Below, piece after piece: positions 37,703 to 47,658 of a stretch of 64,000 nt of DNA. Where the stretch lies: positions 2,741,001 to 2,805,000 of the forward strand of contig NZ_CM001368.1 in assembly GCF_000177215.2 (NCBI RefSeq). Direction: 5' to 3'. The DNA is from Solidesulfovibrio carbinoliphilus subsp. oakridgensis. GTDB taxonomy: Bacteria > Desulfobacterota > Desulfovibrionia > Desulfovibrionales > Desulfovibrionaceae. The position numbers were made by a program, and so were the translations under genes. The first letter of the stretch is position 1. Every line of letters begins with the position of its first letter. The notes under the pieces are model-generated. The model saw only the letters and a program-made list of their open reading frames with translations. It was not told where the DNA came from and made no database searches.

Positions 37703-37779
37703 CACCCCCTCTCCGGGGGGTCCGGGGGGGATGATCCCCCCCGGCGGGGTCCGGGGCAGAGCCCCGGCCGCCGGAGGCA
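37703..37779. repeat. Dispersed palindromic repeat just before gyrA
   Basis: It contains the G-rich/C-rich palindrome around GGATGATCC (about 37722-37744), the hairpin CCGGGGC-AGA-GCCCCGG (37751-37767) and the CCGCCGGAGGCAT end module. The gyrA start is 21 bases further on. Confidence 0.8.
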
Positions 37780-37799
37780 TATCTCCATTGGAGCGTACA

Positions 37800-40238
37800 G
37801 TGAGCGAGCAGATCAATATCGAGGAAGAGCTCAAGAAGTCCTACCTGGAATATTCCTTGAGCGTTATTATCGGCCGGGCCATTCCGGACGTGCGCGACGG
37901 GCTCAAACCCGTGCACCGGCGCATCCTTTTCGCCATGCACGAGCTGTCGAACAGCTACAACCGGCCGTATAAGAAGTCCGCCCGCGTGGTCGGCGACGTC
38001 ATCGGTAAATACCACCCCCACGGCGACCAGTCCGTGTACGACGCCCTGGTCCGCATGGCCCAGAACTTCTCCATGCGCGACCCCATCGTGGACGGCCAGG
38101 GCAACTTCGGCTCCATCGACGGCGACGCGGCCGCGGCCATGCGGTACACCGAAGTCCGCATGTCCCGGCTGGCCGGCGAGTTTCTGGCCGACATCGAGAA
38201 GGAGACGGTCGGCTTCCGGCCCAACTACGACAACTCGCTGCAGGAACCGGAAGTTCTGCCGACCAAGGTGCCGAACCTGCTTTTAAACGGTTCGTCCGGC
38301 ATCGCCGTCGGCATGGCCACAAACATCCCGCCGCACAACCTCGGCGAGCTGTGCGACGGCCTGCTCCACCAGCTGGACAACCCCGGCTGCGACATCAAGG
38401 AAATCATAACGCTGATCCACGGGCCCGACTTCCCGACCGGCGCCTCCATCTACGGCGGACGGGGCCTCTACGACGCCTACACCACCGGCCGCGGCAGCAT
38501 CAAGATCCGGGGCCGGGTCGAGGTCGAGGAGCGCAAGAAGGACTACCAGTCCCTGGTCATCCGCGAGATCCCCTATGCCCTCAACAAGTCCTCGCTGGTG
38601 GAAAAGATCGCGGCGCTCATAAACGACCACCGCATCGAGGGCGTCTCGGACCTGCGCGACGAATCCGACCGCAAGGGCATCCGCATCGTCCTGGATCTCA
38701 AAAAGGGCGTGATCGCGGACATCATCACCAACGCCCTCTACAAGTACACGCCCCTTGAGACCTCCTTTGGCATCAACATGATGGTGGTGGCCGACAACCG
38801 GCCGGCCACGCTCAACATCCAGCAGATGCTCGAGCACTTCCTGGCCCACCGCCGGGAGGTGATCCTGCGGCGCACGGCCTATGACCTGCGAAAGTCCGAG
38901 GAGCGGGCCCACATCCTTGAGGGGCTTCGCATCGCGCTGGATAACATCGACGAGGTGGTGGCCATCATCCGGGCCTCGAAAAACGCGGTCGAGGCCAGAG
39001 AGAACCTGATGGAGCGCTTCGGCCTGTCCGAGCGGCAGGCGCAAGCCATCCTCGACATGCGCCTGCAGCGCCTGACCAACCTCGAGCGCCAAAAGCTGAT
39101 CGACGAGTACAACGAGCTCATCAGGCTCATCGAATACCTGCGCAGCATCCTCAATAACGATGAGGTCCTCCGGGGCGTCATCCGCGACGAGATAAAAGAG
39201 ATCCAGGACCGCTACGCCACGCCGCGAAAGACCGAGGTCCTCGAAGACCTGGAAGGCATCAACATCCTCGACCTCATTCCGGACGAGGACGTGGTCATCA
39301 CGCTTTCGAGGCGCGGCTACATCAAGCGGACCAAGATCGACAACTACCAGCAGCAGAAACGCGGCGGCAAGGGCGTGGCCGGCGTGTCCACCTCGGCCGA
39401 CGACTTCGTCCAGTCGTTTTGCGCCACCACCAACCACCAGCAGCTGCTCCTCTTCACCAATCTCGGCCGCATGTTCATGCTGCCGGTGCACCAGATCCCG
39501 GAAGGCCAGCGTACGGCCAAGGGCGCCCATATCGCCAACCTCCTGCCCATGGACAAGGAGGAGTTCGTGGCCACGGCGCTGGCCATCCGCGAGTTCTCCT
39601 CGGAGCGCTATTTCCTCTTTGTCACCAAGCGCGGCATGGTCAAGCGGTCCTGCACCGAGCTTTACAAGAACTGCCGCAGCACGGGCATCATCGCCGTGTC
39701 CCTGAAAGAAGGCGACGAGCTCCTGACGGTCAAGGAGATCGACGACAACGCCGAAGTGCTGCTCGCCACCCAGCAGGGCCTGTCCAACCGGTTCCACATC
39801 TCGGGCATCCGGCCGACGGGCCGGGGCGCCGCCGGCGTCAAGGGCATCGCGCTCAAGGGGGCCGACCGGGTGGCCGCCGGGGTCATCATGACCGGCAACG
39901 GCCGAAACGAGGTCCTGACCGTCTCGGCCAACGGCTACGGCAAGCGGACCTCCATCGAGCACTATCCCCTGCGCAACCGGGGGGGCTCTGGCGTCATCAA
40001 CATGCGCGTGACCCCGAAGACCGGGCAGGTCATTGGCGCGGTCATGGTCCTGCCGGAAGACGACCTGCTCCTTTTGACCTCGGCCAACAAGATCATCCGG
40101 CTCTCGGTCTCGGGCATCAGTTCCGTCGGCCGGGCGACCCAGGGCGTCATGCTCGTGCGCATGGAAAACGACGACACCGTGACGGGCTTCGATCTGGTCG
40201 ATCCCAACGATCCCACCCAGTGCGAAACCCTGGGCTAG
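37800..40238 (+). CDS. gyrA: DNA gyrase subunit A
   Basis: The 812-residue subunit cleaves and religates DNA. The catalytic tyrosine lies in [13 protein letters not shown] (about residue 122), and the C-terminal beta-pinwheel has the GyrA-box QQKRGGKG that wraps DNA. The start is GTG 37800, with GGAG six bases upstream, giving [19 protein letters not shown]. The frame is open upstream to ATG 37731 only because the repeat there contains no stop. The last 19 bases overlap the following lipoprotein frame. Confidence 0.97.
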   Translation: MSEQINIEEELKKSYLEYSLSVIIGRAIPDVRDGLKPVHRRILFAMHELSNSYNRPYKKSARVVGDVIGKYHPHGDQSVYDALVRMAQNFSMRDPIVDGQGNFGSIDGDAAAAMRYTEVRMSRLAGEFLADIEKETVGFRPNYDNSLQEPEVLPTKVPNLLLNGSSGIAVGMATNIPPHNLGELCDGLLHQLDNPGCDIKEIITLIHGPDFPTGASIYGGRGLYDAYTTGRGSIKIRGRVEVEERKKDYQSLVIREIPYALNKSSLVEKIAALINDHRIEGVSDLRDESDRKGIRIVLDLKKGVIADIITNALYKYTPLETSFGINMMVVADNRPATLNIQQMLEHFLAHRREVILRRTAYDLRKSEERAHILEGLRIALDNIDEVVAIIRASKNAVEARENLMERFGLSERQAQAILDMRLQRLTNLERQKLIDEYNELIRLIEYLRSILNNDEVLRGVIRDEIKEIQDRYATPRKTEVLEDLEGINILDLIPDEDVVITLSRRGYIKRTKIDNYQQQKRGGKGVAGVSTSADDFVQSFCATTNHQQLLLFTNLGRMFMLPVHQIPEGQRTAKGAHIANLLPMDKEEFVATALAIREFSSERYFLFVTKRGMVKRSCTELYKNCRSTGIIAVSLKEGDELLTVKEIDDNAEVLLATQQGLSNRFHISGIRPTGRGAAGVKGIALKGADRVAAGVIMTGNGRNEVLTVSANGYGKRTSIEHYPLRNRGGSGVINMRVTPKTGQVIGAVMVLPEDDLLLLTSANKIIRLSVSGISSVGRATQGVMLVRMENDDTVTGFDLVDPNDPTQCETLG

Positions 40239-41023
40239 CCGCCTTCCTGTGGTTGGCGGGCCTGGCCGTGCTGCTGCTCGGCCAGGCCGCCTGCCACCCC
40301 TCCCCGCCGGATCCCGAGGCCGGCGTCCTCGAAGCCGGCAGGAGCGCTTTTTTGTCCGGCAACTACCGGCGGGCCGAGGAAACCTACCAGTATTACCTGC
40401 AGGCCTTCCCCCACGGCGCCGAGCGCCTGGAGGCCTGGCTGCGGCTGGCCGACATCAGCCAGGACCTTCTCGATTCCCCGGAGCAGGCCGCGACCCTCCT
40501 GGAGGCCGCCCTCCTCGAATACGGCCGCGATCCCGAGGCGGCGCCGGCCCTCCTTAACCGGGCCGGTACCCTGCGCCAGCGGCTGCGGGAATACGACAAG
40601 GCGGCCGCACACTACGGTTCCCTCCTCTCCCTGCCGGGCCTGCCGTCGGCCGACCGGGCCGAGGCCTGCCGCCGGCTGGCCCGGGTCCGGTTCCTGGCCC
40701 GCGACCCGGCCGGGGCCGAACAGGCCTATGCGGCCTGCCGCCCGGCCCTTCCGGGCGGCGACGACCGGGCACGGCTGGACATGGCCCAGGCCGACCTGCT
40801 CCTGCGCCTGGAAAAGGCCCCCCAGGCCGAGACCCTCCTGGCCGAGGTTTGGGGGGATGCGGCCGTCTCCCCGGCCGTGCGGGCCGAGGCCGGCTTTCGA
40901 CTCGGCCAGGGGTACGAGGCCCGGGGCGAGAAGGACAAGGCCCGGACCCTCTACGAAAACATCCGCGACACCTTCCCCAACCCCCTGGTGGTCGATCAAA
41001 GACTCGGGTATCTCCGGCGGTGA
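40220..41023 (+). CDS. Lipoprotein with tetratricopeptide-like repeats
   Basis: From GTG 40220 the frame gives a good lipoprotein signal, [20 protein letters not shown] followed by QAAC, so Cys25 would be lipidated. The mature part (about 240 residues) is helical with TPR-like units, for example FLSGNYRRAEETYQYYLQAFP and GYEARGEKDKARTLYENIRD, resembling YbgF/BamD-type periplasmic scaffolds. The function is unknown. It overlaps gyrA by 19 bases, and its stop overlaps a possible GTG start of the PilZ gene. Confidence 0.72.
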   Translation: MRNPGLAAFLWLAGLAVLLLGQAACHPSPPDPEAGVLEAGRSAFLSGNYRRAEETYQYYLQAFPHGAERLEAWLRLADISQDLLDSPEQAATLLEAALLEYGRDPEAAPALLNRAGTLRQRLREYDKAAAHYGSLLSLPGLPSADRAEACRRLARVRFLARDPAGAEQAYAACRPALPGGDDRARLDMAQADLLLRLEKAPQAETLLAEVWGDAAVSPAVRAEAGFRLGQGYEARGEKDKARTLYENIRDTFPNPLVVDQRLGYLRR

Positions 41024-41073
41024 AGCTGGCGCCTGCATGGGCGAACCTGTTTTTGGGGGATGAAACGGCGGTC

Positions 41074-41955
41074 ATGGTGCTGGACCTCTTGCGGAAAAAG
41101 AAGTCCTCCAAGGAGGAAGAACTGGAGCGCCGGCGCAATGCCGGCATTCTCGACTTCGCCATGGTCCAGCGGGCCAAGGTCCACATCAAGTTCGACCAGG
41201 CGGCCACCGGCATCACCGGCGTGACCGGCACCATCATGGCCGTCAATGACGCCGGCCTGGTCCTCGAACTGAGCGGCCTCTCCAGCCTGCCGCAGCGGTT
41301 CGTGGGCCAGAAGATCGTCTGCTTCATGAAGGTCGTGGAGCGCGAGGACCGGCACCGGGAGATCTTCTACACCTTCGACACCACCATCCTGCGCGTGCGG
41401 CAGCAGCCGGACCGGCTGCCCCAGGCGGCCGTGGCCTTCCCCCGGTCCCTGCAAGGGGCCCAGCGGCGAAAAAGCCTGCGCATGAAGCCGGATCTCGGCC
41501 AGTTCTCCCACATCGCGGCCTGGAAATACGAGGCCAGCGGCGGATTCGACATGGCCAAGCCCACGGTCTCCCACAGCCATTTCAAAACCAGCCTGGCCCA
41601 GCTTGAAAACATCTCGGCCGGCGGCCTGCGCCTCCTGCTCCGCCGGGCCCTGGTCAAGGAACAGGGGCTCGCCCCGGAGCGCGGCGACCGGTTCATCCTC
41701 TTTTTCACCTTTGCCGAAGCCGCCCCCAAGCTGCGCGACGAGTACTGGATCATCTGCAAGATCAACAACGCCCGGCGCGATCCGGTGTCCGGCGACGTGA
41801 CCCTCGGCATGGAATTCATTGCCCACGGCGTGCGCCAGGAGGAGTCCGGCAAGGTGGAGTGGACCAAGATCGCGGACAACGTCATCGACGACATGGCCCA
41901 GCGCATCTACCAATGGCACGTGACCCTCTACCGCGACCGGGGCCTGTCCGGCTAA
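41074..41955 (+). CDS. PilZ-domain cyclic di-GMP receptor with YcgR-like N-terminal domain
   Basis: The 293-residue protein has a charged start (VLDLLRKKKSSKEEELERRR). An N-terminal beta domain like the flagellar-brake module follows, then a PilZ domain. Both cyclic di-GMP motifs are visible: RKSLR (RxxxR) near residue 136 and NISAGG (NxSxxG) near residue 182. It probably couples cyclic di-GMP to motility or surface behaviour. The start could also be GTG 41020, overlapping the lipoprotein stop as GTGA; ATG 41074 gives the more natural N-terminus. Confidence 0.82.
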   Translation: MVLDLLRKKKSSKEEELERRRNAGILDFAMVQRAKVHIKFDQAATGITGVTGTIMAVNDAGLVLELSGLSSLPQRFVGQKIVCFMKVVEREDRHREIFYTFDTTILRVRQQPDRLPQAAVAFPRSLQGAQRRKSLRMKPDLGQFSHIAAWKYEASGGFDMAKPTVSHSHFKTSLAQLENISAGGLRLLLRRALVKEQGLAPERGDRFILFFTFAEAAPKLRDEYWIICKINNARRDPVSGDVTLGMEFIAHGVRQEESGKVEWTKIADNVIDDMAQRIYQWHVTLYRDRGLSG

Positions 41956-42095
41956 GCGCCGTCCCCTTTTCCAATCCCGACTATCCCGTCCGCCATCCTC
42001 CTCCCCGTGGCCGGGCTTTACGGCCCGAACCGTTGTGCCGTATACCATGCCAGTTCCGGCAAGCCCTATCTCCAGAGAAAAAGCGGACGCAACCG

Positions 42096-43319
42096 ATGCA
42101 GACAACCCACATTGATTTTTCCGGCTACATGGGACGGCGCGTGCACCTCGGCGTCACCGGGTCCGTGGCCGCCTTCAAGGCCCTGCCGCTCCTGCGCCGG
42201 CTCCTGGCCACGGGCGCCTCGGTGGGCGTCACCCTGACCGAGGCGGCGGGCCGGTTCGTCACTCCGCTCTCCTTCGAGGCCCTGGGGGCCGATCCGGTCT
42301 ACACCGACATGTTCTCCCCCGAGGCGGCCCAATTCGCCCACCTGGCTCCGGCCCAGGCCGCCGACGTCCTGGCCGTGGTTCCGGCCACGGCCGACGTGAT
42401 GGCCCGGCTGGCCCACGGACTGGCCGGGGATCTGCTCGCCTGCCAGGCCCTGGCCTTCGAGGGCCCTCTCGTTGTCGCCCCGGCCATGAACCCCCGCCTG
42501 TGGCGGGCGGCCGCGACCAAGGCCAACTGGCAAACCCTCCTGTCGCGCGGCGTCATCGGCGTGGCCCCGGACTGCGGCGAAATGGCCTGCGGCGAGTCCG
42601 GCCAGGGGCGGCTGGCTCCCGAGGAGGCGATTTTCGCCGCCATCCTGAAGGCCCTGACGCCCCAGGATCTGGCCGGCAAGCGGGTGCTGGTCGGCCTTGG
42701 GCCCACCCGGGAATATTTCGACGCGGCCCGGTTTTGGTCCAACCCCTCCACCGGCCGCATGGGGGCCTCGCTGGCCCTGGCCGCCTGGCTGCGCGGGGCC
42801 GCGGTGACGGTGGTCACGGGGCCTGTCTCCTGGTGGTACCCCGAAGACGTTGCCGTCGTGCCGGTCACCTCGGCCGCCCAGATGTACGAGGCCTGCCTGG
42901 AGGCCTGGACCGGCGGCTGCGACATCGGGGTCATGGCCGCGGCCGTGGCCGATTTTTCGCCCATCCCCCACCCCGGCGGCGGGAAGTTCAAAAAAAATGA
43001 GGCCAAGGACGGTTCGCCCGTGGTTTTTACGGCCACCCGTGATATCCTGGCCGCCATGGGAGCGAAAAAGACGCCTGGGCAGTATCTGGTCGGGTTTAGC
43101 GCCGAAACCGACAACCTCCTGGAAAACGCCCGGGGGAAGCTTGTCCGCAAGCGCTGCGATCTGATGATCGCCAACCCCATCGGCCGGGCCGACGCCGGTT
43201 TCGCCTCCCCGGGCAACGAGGCCCTGGCCCTCGCGGCCGACGGCCGGCAGGAGTCCTGGGGCAACATTCCGAAGACCGAGATGGCCTGGAAGATATGGGA
43301 CTTCACGATTCGCTCCTGA
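42096..43319 (+). CDS. coaBC: Bifunctional phosphopantothenoylcysteine decarboxylase / synthetase
   Basis: The 407-residue fusion carries two steps of coenzyme A synthesis. The CoaC half (1 to about 190) is a flavoprotein with GVTGSVAAFKALPL, APAMNPRLW and a substrate-side ACGESGQGRL motif. The CoaB half (about 195-400) has VGLGPTREYFDAARFWSNPSTGRMG-type residues, AAAVADF and the lysine-rich KFKKNEA. The reaction converts 4'-phosphopantothenate plus cysteine to 4'-phosphopantetheine. It overlaps the next gene by 25 bases. Confidence 0.95.
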   Translation: MQTTHIDFSGYMGRRVHLGVTGSVAAFKALPLLRRLLATGASVGVTLTEAAGRFVTPLSFEALGADPVYTDMFSPEAAQFAHLAPAQAADVLAVVPATADVMARLAHGLAGDLLACQALAFEGPLVVAPAMNPRLWRAAATKANWQTLLSRGVIGVAPDCGEMACGESGQGRLAPEEAIFAAILKALTPQDLAGKRVLVGLGPTREYFDAARFWSNPSTGRMGASLALAAWLRGAAVTVVTGPVSWWYPEDVAVVPVTSAAQMYEACLEAWTGGCDIGVMAAAVADFSPIPHPGGGKFKKNEAKDGSPVVFTATRDILAAMGAKKTPGQYLVGFSAETDNLLENARGKLVRKRCDLMIANPIGRADAGFASPGNEALALAADGRQESWGNIPKTEMAWKIWDFTIRS

Positions 43320-43993
43320 ACGTGCCCGAGCGCCTGCGCGTCTGGCAGCAGGCCGGGGTCCGCTACCTCTACTGCGATCCGGCCCGGCCGGCGGCCGCAG
43401 TCGGGCCGGATGCGCCCGGGGCCGAGGCGGCGGCCGAGGCCGTGGCCCAGGGGAGTCGGCCCGAGGCTCCCGAGGTTGCCGCCGCCCCGGACCTGCCGCC
43501 TGGGAAAGCCGCCCCACCCGCCCCGGATGTCCCGATCCTGGCCTCCATCCCCGACGATCCGTCCGCCTGGCCGGGGCCCTGGCCGGCCCTTTTCGCCAAG
43601 GCCCCGGCCGCGCCGCGCCTCGTGATCACCTATTCGGCCCTGGGCCAGGACCTGACCGGCCGGCCCGATCCCAGGCGGTCGAACCTCTGGCGGATGCTGA
43701 TAAACGAACTGGGCCTGGCCGGCCGAAACGCCGTGGCCTTCTGGCCCGTGTCCCTGCCCGCAAGCGACGATCCCGGCCGGGACCGTGCTCTCTTCGTGGC
43801 CGGCTTGAAGCGTCTGTCGCCCCGGATGGTGGCCGTTTTCGGCGACGCTGCCGCGGAGTTGGTCCGGCCGTTCGAGGCGGCGCTTCCCGACATCGCCTTG
43901 GCCTTTTTTTCCGACCCGCGGCCGCTTTTGCGCGGCGACACGGAGGCATGGGACCATGTGCTGGCGGTTCTCGACCCGGTGCGGGATGCGTAA
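43295..43993 (+). CDS. Uncharacterised protein, possible distant uracil-DNA-glycosylase-fold relative
   Basis: I do not recognise this 232-residue protein with certainty. An Ala/Pro-rich linker (about residues 28-80) separates a short N-terminus, MGLHDSLLNVPERLRVWQQAG, from a C-terminal domain. That domain contains LVITYSALGQDLTGRPDPRRSNLWRML-type residues, a spacing faintly like GEAPG...GRPF...LL in family 4/5 uracil-DNA glycosylases. The catalytic residues are not clearly present. The gene starts inside coaBC with a GGAAG site and ends overlapping the next start, so it is embedded in a tight operon. Confidence 0.6.
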   Translation: MGLHDSLLNVPERLRVWQQAGVRYLYCDPARPAAAVGPDAPGAEAAAEAVAQGSRPEAPEVAAAPDLPPGKAAPPAPDVPILASIPDDPSAWPGPWPALFAKAPAAPRLVITYSALGQDLTGRPDPRRSNLWRMLINELGLAGRNAVAFWPVSLPASDDPGRDRALFVAGLKRLSPRMVAVFGDAAAELVRPFEAALPDIALAFFSDPRPLLRGDTEAWDHVLAVLDPVRDA

Positions 43994-45323
43994 GGCCCTG
44001 GCGGCCCTGATGCTCTTTCTCCTGGCCACGGGCCTGGCCCTGCCGGCCGTGGCCCAGGCTCCGGACCAGAACCAGGCCAAACCCGTCACCGTTCTCGAAG
44101 CGACGCTTGCGGCCTCCATCTCCCTGGCCCAGGCCGACATGCTGGACGAGGCCCTGGAAAAAGCCGGCGCCGTGGGCGCCGACATCCTCCTCGTGCGCCT
44201 GGACACCCCCGGCGGCAGCATCGCCACCATGCGCCGGATGGTGGCCGCGATGTTAAACGCCCGGATCCCGGTCGTCCTGTGGGTGGCCCCGTCCGGGGCC
44301 CGGGCCGCCTCGGCCGGCGTCTTTCTTATGGCCGCGGCCACGGTCTCGGCCATGGCCCCCCAGACCACCATCGGCTCGGCCTCGCCCATCGGCCCGGGCG
44401 GCCAGGAACTGGACAAGACGGCCGCCAAAAAGACCCAAAACGACCTGGAGAGCCTGCTTCGCGGCGTCACCGCCCTTCGCGGCCGCAACACCGCCTGGTT
44501 TCGCAGCGCCGTGACCGAGGCGTCGAACCTGACGGCCGACGAGGCCGTGCGCGAACGGGTGGTGGACTACATCGCCGTCAGCCGCGAGGACCTTTTCGCC
44601 CAGATCGGCCGGCGCGGCCTGTCCCTTGGCGGCGTGGTCCGCCACTTCGACATCAAGGATGTCTCGTTTACGACCTTCGATCCCGGCCCGACCTACCGCT
44701 TCTTCTCCTGGCTCCTCGATCCCCAGATCGCCTACATGCTGCTCCTTCTGGGCGTGGCCGGCGTCTTTTTCGAACTGATCAGTCCGGGCGTCATCCTGCC
44801 GGGTGTGGTCGGCGGCCTTTCCCTGCTCCTGGCCCTCTACGCCCTGACGGTCCTGCCGACCAACGCCGCCGGCCTCTTGCTCCTCCTGTTCGGCGCCGGC
44901 CTTTTCGTGCTGGAGATCCACGTCACGAGCTACGGGCTTTTGAGCGTGGCCGGCGTGGCCTCCCTTTTCATCGGCTCGCTCCTGCTCTTTCGATCCGAGG
45001 GCCATGGCGGCCTGCCCCTGGACGTCATCCTGCCGACCGTCATCGGCGTCTCCCTGCTGCTCCTTGGCGGCGTGTGGCTCCTGTCCCGGGCCCAGCGGCT
45101 GCGGCCGCGCTCGGGCCTGGACGCCCTGGTCGGCCAGCCGGCCGAGGTCCGGCACTGGCAGGCCGGGGCCGGCAAGGTCTTTGTCCGGGGCGAGCTGTGG
45201 AATGCCGTGGCCGCCTCCGGCCTGCCCAAGGATTTTTCCCCGGCTTCGGGCCAGACGGTGGTCGTTGTCGCGGCAAGCGGCATGACCCTGGCCGTGGCCC
45301 CGCCGCCGTCCTCCCAACCCTGA
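43986..45323 (+). CDS. NfeD-family membrane-bound ClpP-class serine protease
   Basis: The 445-residue protein has a signal peptide (about 1-24). A ClpP-like periplasmic protease domain follows, with RLDTPGGSIATMR and the candidate nucleophile serine in ARAASAGVFLM. After it come a run of membrane segments (about 245-375) and a C-terminal OB-fold NfeD domain from LDALVGQPAEV. In characterised relatives the protease cuts the C-terminus of its partner stomatin. That partner follows 24 bases downstream. The ATG overlaps the stop of the preceding gene. Confidence 0.93.
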   Translation: MRKALAALMLFLLATGLALPAVAQAPDQNQAKPVTVLEATLAASISLAQADMLDEALEKAGAVGADILLVRLDTPGGSIATMRRMVAAMLNARIPVVLWVAPSGARAASAGVFLMAAATVSAMAPQTTIGSASPIGPGGQELDKTAAKKTQNDLESLLRGVTALRGRNTAWFRSAVTEASNLTADEAVRERVVDYIAVSREDLFAQIGRRGLSLGGVVRHFDIKDVSFTTFDPGPTYRFFSWLLDPQIAYMLLLLGVAGVFFELISPGVILPGVVGGLSLLLALYALTVLPTNAAGLLLLLFGAGLFVLEIHVTSYGLLSVAGVASLFIGSLLLFRSEGHGGLPLDVILPTVIGVSLLLLGGVWLLSRAQRLRPRSGLDALVGQPAEVRHWQAGAGKVFVRGELWNAVAASGLPKDFSPASGQTVVVVAASGMTLAVAPPPSSQP

Positions 45324-45347
45324 CCGGCCAGCCGGCCCGGAGGCCCC

Positions 45348-46205
45348 ATGTTCGCCTATATCCCGATCCTTGCCGTGGTCATCTTCATCCTGGTCACTTC
45401 GTTGCGGGTATTAAACGAATACGAGCGCGGCGTGGTCTTTCGGCTCGGCCGGATCATCGGGGCCAAGGGGCCGGGGCTGATCCTGCTTTTCCCGGTCATC
45501 GACCGCATGACCAAGCTGTCCTTGCGGACCTTTGCCATGGATGTGCCGAACCAGGACGTCATCACCCGGGACAACGTCAGCATCAAGGTCAACGCCGTGG
45601 TCTATTTCCGGGTGGTCGATCCCATCCGGGCCATCCTCGAAGTCGAGGACTACATGTACGCCACGTCCCAGATCTCCCAGACGACCCTGCGCAGCGTCTG
45701 CGGCGGGGTGGAGCTCGACGAGATCCTGGCCCACCGCGACATGGTCAACGAACGCGTCCAGACCATCCTCGACCTCCATGCCGGGCCGTGGGGCATCAAG
45801 GTGGCCAACGTGGAACTCAAATACATCGACCTGCCCCAGGAGATGCAGCGGGCCATGGCCAAGCAGGCCGAGGCCGAGCGCGAACGCCGGGCCAAGGTCA
45901 TTAACGCCGAGGGCGAATTCCAGGCGGCCACGAAACTGGCCCAGGCGGCGGAAATCATAAGCGCCCGGCCCGAAGCCCTGCAGCTGCGCTATCTCCAGAC
46001 CATGCGCGAGATGGCCGCCGAAAGTCAGACCGCCACAATTTTGCCCATTCCACTTGATTTTATCCGTTCTTTTTTTCATGGTCCGAGCCACGCCGCGCCA
46101 GCCCGGGCGGGCATGGAACCGGCCGAGGCCAGACCGGCTCCGGCGCCACGAACCACGGTCGAGCTGACCGATCGACCAGAGGCGACGCCGGACGGCGATG
46201 CGTGA
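45348..46205 (+). CDS. SPFH/Band 7 (stomatin/slipin) membrane protein
   Basis: The 285-residue protein has one N-terminal membrane segment (about 3-20). The SPFH domain opens [14 protein letters not shown] and continues [22 protein letters not shown]; a helical region rich in Ala/Glu/Arg follows. It would form oligomeric membrane scaffolds and is the expected partner and substrate of the NfeD protease encoded just upstream. The C-terminal 45 residues, after PLDFIRSFF, are Pro/Ala-rich and probably disordered. Confidence 0.93.
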   Translation: MFAYIPILAVVIFILVTSLRVLNEYERGVVFRLGRIIGAKGPGLILLFPVIDRMTKLSLRTFAMDVPNQDVITRDNVSIKVNAVVYFRVVDPIRAILEVEDYMYATSQISQTTLRSVCGGVELDEILAHRDMVNERVQTILDLHAGPWGIKVANVELKYIDLPQEMQRAMAKQAEAERERRAKVINAEGEFQAATKLAQAAEIISARPEALQLRYLQTMREMAAESQTATILPIPLDFIRSFFHGPSHAAPARAGMEPAEARPAPAPRTTVELTDRPEATPDGDA

Positions 46206-46274
46206 CACCACCGCCGCCCGCGGCCGACGACGCTTCGCAAACCGCGGGTCATTTTACCGCTACCCAAAGGAACC

Positions 46275-47282
46275 ATGAATATCCTTGTCACCGGCGCGGC
46301 CGGATTTATCGGCTTCCACCTGTGTCGCCGTTTCCTGTCCATGGGCCATGCCGTCACCGGCTGCGACAACCTGAGCCCCTACTATTCGGTGGCCCTCAAA
46401 AAGGACCGTGTGGCCCTGCTTTCCCGCGAGGCCAGGTTCACCTTCGTCCAGGAAGACATGGCCGACCGCGCGGCCATGGACCGGCTTTTCGACGCCGGCG
46501 GCTTCACCCACGTGGTGAACCTGGCCGCCCAGGCCGGGGTGCGCCACAGCCTGACCCACCCGGACGACTACATAAACGCCAATATCCTGGGATATTTCAA
46601 TATCCTTGAAAATTGCCGCCAGCACAAGGTCGGGCACTTCGTCTTCGCCTCGTCGAGTTCCGTCTACGGGCTCAACACCAAGATGCCTTTTTCCGTGCAC
46701 GACAACGTGGACCATCCCATCAGCCTCTACGCGGCTTCGAAAAAGTCCAACGAGCTGATGGCCCACTCCTACAGCTACCTCTTTGGCCTGCCCTGCACGG
46801 GCTTGCGGTTTTTCACGGTCTACGGGCCCTGGGGCCGGCCGGACATGGCGCTCTTCCTGTTCACCAAGGCCATTCTCGAAGACAAGCCGATCCAGGTCTT
46901 CAACCACGGCAAGATGGAGCGCGACTTCACCTATATCGACGACATCGTCGAGGGCGTGGTCCGGGTGACGCTCAACACGGCCGCGCCCAATCCGGACTGG
47001 AATCCGGCCGCGCCGGATCCGAGCACCAGCATGGCGCCCTACCGGCTCTATAATATCGGCAACAACAACAGCGTGTCGCTTTTGCGCTTCATCGGGGCCA
47101 TCGAAGAGGCGCTGGGCAAGAAGGCCATCATGGAGATGCTGCCGCTCCAGCCGGGCGACGTGCCGGCCACGCGGGCCAATGTGGACGACCTGATCCGGGA
47201 CGTGGGCTTCCAGCCGTCCACCACCATCGAGACGGGCATCGGTCGCTTCATCGAGTGGTACCGGGAATACTACCTCCATTAA
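46275..47282 (+). CDS. NAD-dependent epimerase, UDP-glucuronate 4-epimerase type
   Basis: The 335-residue short-chain dehydrogenase-type enzyme has the NAD motif GAAGFIGF at the N-terminus. The catalytic serine lies in ASSSSVYG, and the YAASK motif carries the tyrosine and lysine. Its length and the TVYGPWGRPDMALFLF stretch match CapI-like UDP-glucuronate 4-epimerases, which make UDP-galacturonate for surface polysaccharide. Other UDP-sugar specificities are possible. There are no glycosyltransferase neighbours to confirm the pathway. Confidence 0.88.
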   Translation: MNILVTGAAGFIGFHLCRRFLSMGHAVTGCDNLSPYYSVALKKDRVALLSREARFTFVQEDMADRAAMDRLFDAGGFTHVVNLAAQAGVRHSLTHPDDYINANILGYFNILENCRQHKVGHFVFASSSSVYGLNTKMPFSVHDNVDHPISLYAASKKSNELMAHSYSYLFGLPCTGLRFFTVYGPWGRPDMALFLFTKAILEDKPIQVFNHGKMERDFTYIDDIVEGVVRVTLNTAAPNPDWNPAAPDPSTSMAPYRLYNIGNNNSVSLLRFIGAIEEALGKKAIMEMLPLQPGDVPATRANVDDLIRDVGFQPSTTIETGIGRFIEWYREYYLH

Positions 47283-47360
47283 TATTGACAGGATGCGGCA
47301 GGTCCACTAAGCGGGCCTTTTGTGGAACCTTACGAACCGCCTCAAGGACGGAACCGGGTA

Positions 47361-47651
47361 ATGGAATTCAAGACCACGAAACGTGATCTCGAAGCGGTTT
47401 TTACGCAGATACAGAGCCAGGTCGAAGAAGCGAATCTGCCTGATGAAGAGACCGTCAACCGATTCGCCCGCCTGGCCCGCAAAATGCACCAATTGGCCGA
47501 TGAGACCTGGATGGACGAGGCCGAGGATTTTTCCCATCTGGCCGGACAGCTGCTCCTCGCCGTCAAGAAGAGCGATGTGGAAGCAACGGTCATGCTCGTC
47601 GAATCCCTGGACGACGCCCAGTCCTTTTGCCACCGGACCTTTCGCGACTAG
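47361..47651 (+). CDS. Small XXXCH-domain-like protein
   Basis: The 96-residue protein starts at ATG 47361 with AGGACGG ten bases upstream. It is helical and charged, and its C-terminal part ends with a Cys-His pair in AQSFCHRTF, the placement that defines the small XXXCH-domain family of deltaproteobacteria, some members of which belong to the GAK system. Other GAK genes are not visible nearby, so this may be a stand-alone member. The function is unknown. The parS palindrome lies eight bases after the stop. Confidence 0.7.
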   Translation: MEFKTTKRDLEAVFTQIQSQVEEANLPDEETVNRFARLARKMHQLADETWMDEAEDFSHLAGQLLLAVKKSDVEATVMLVESLDDAQSFCHRTFRD

Positions 47652-47658
47652 GCCGCGG

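Noticed and set aside
37731-37799. N-terminal extension of gyrA to ATG 37731
   Set aside because: The extension is translated repeat sequence; GTG 37800 has a ribosome binding site and gives the normal GyrA start.
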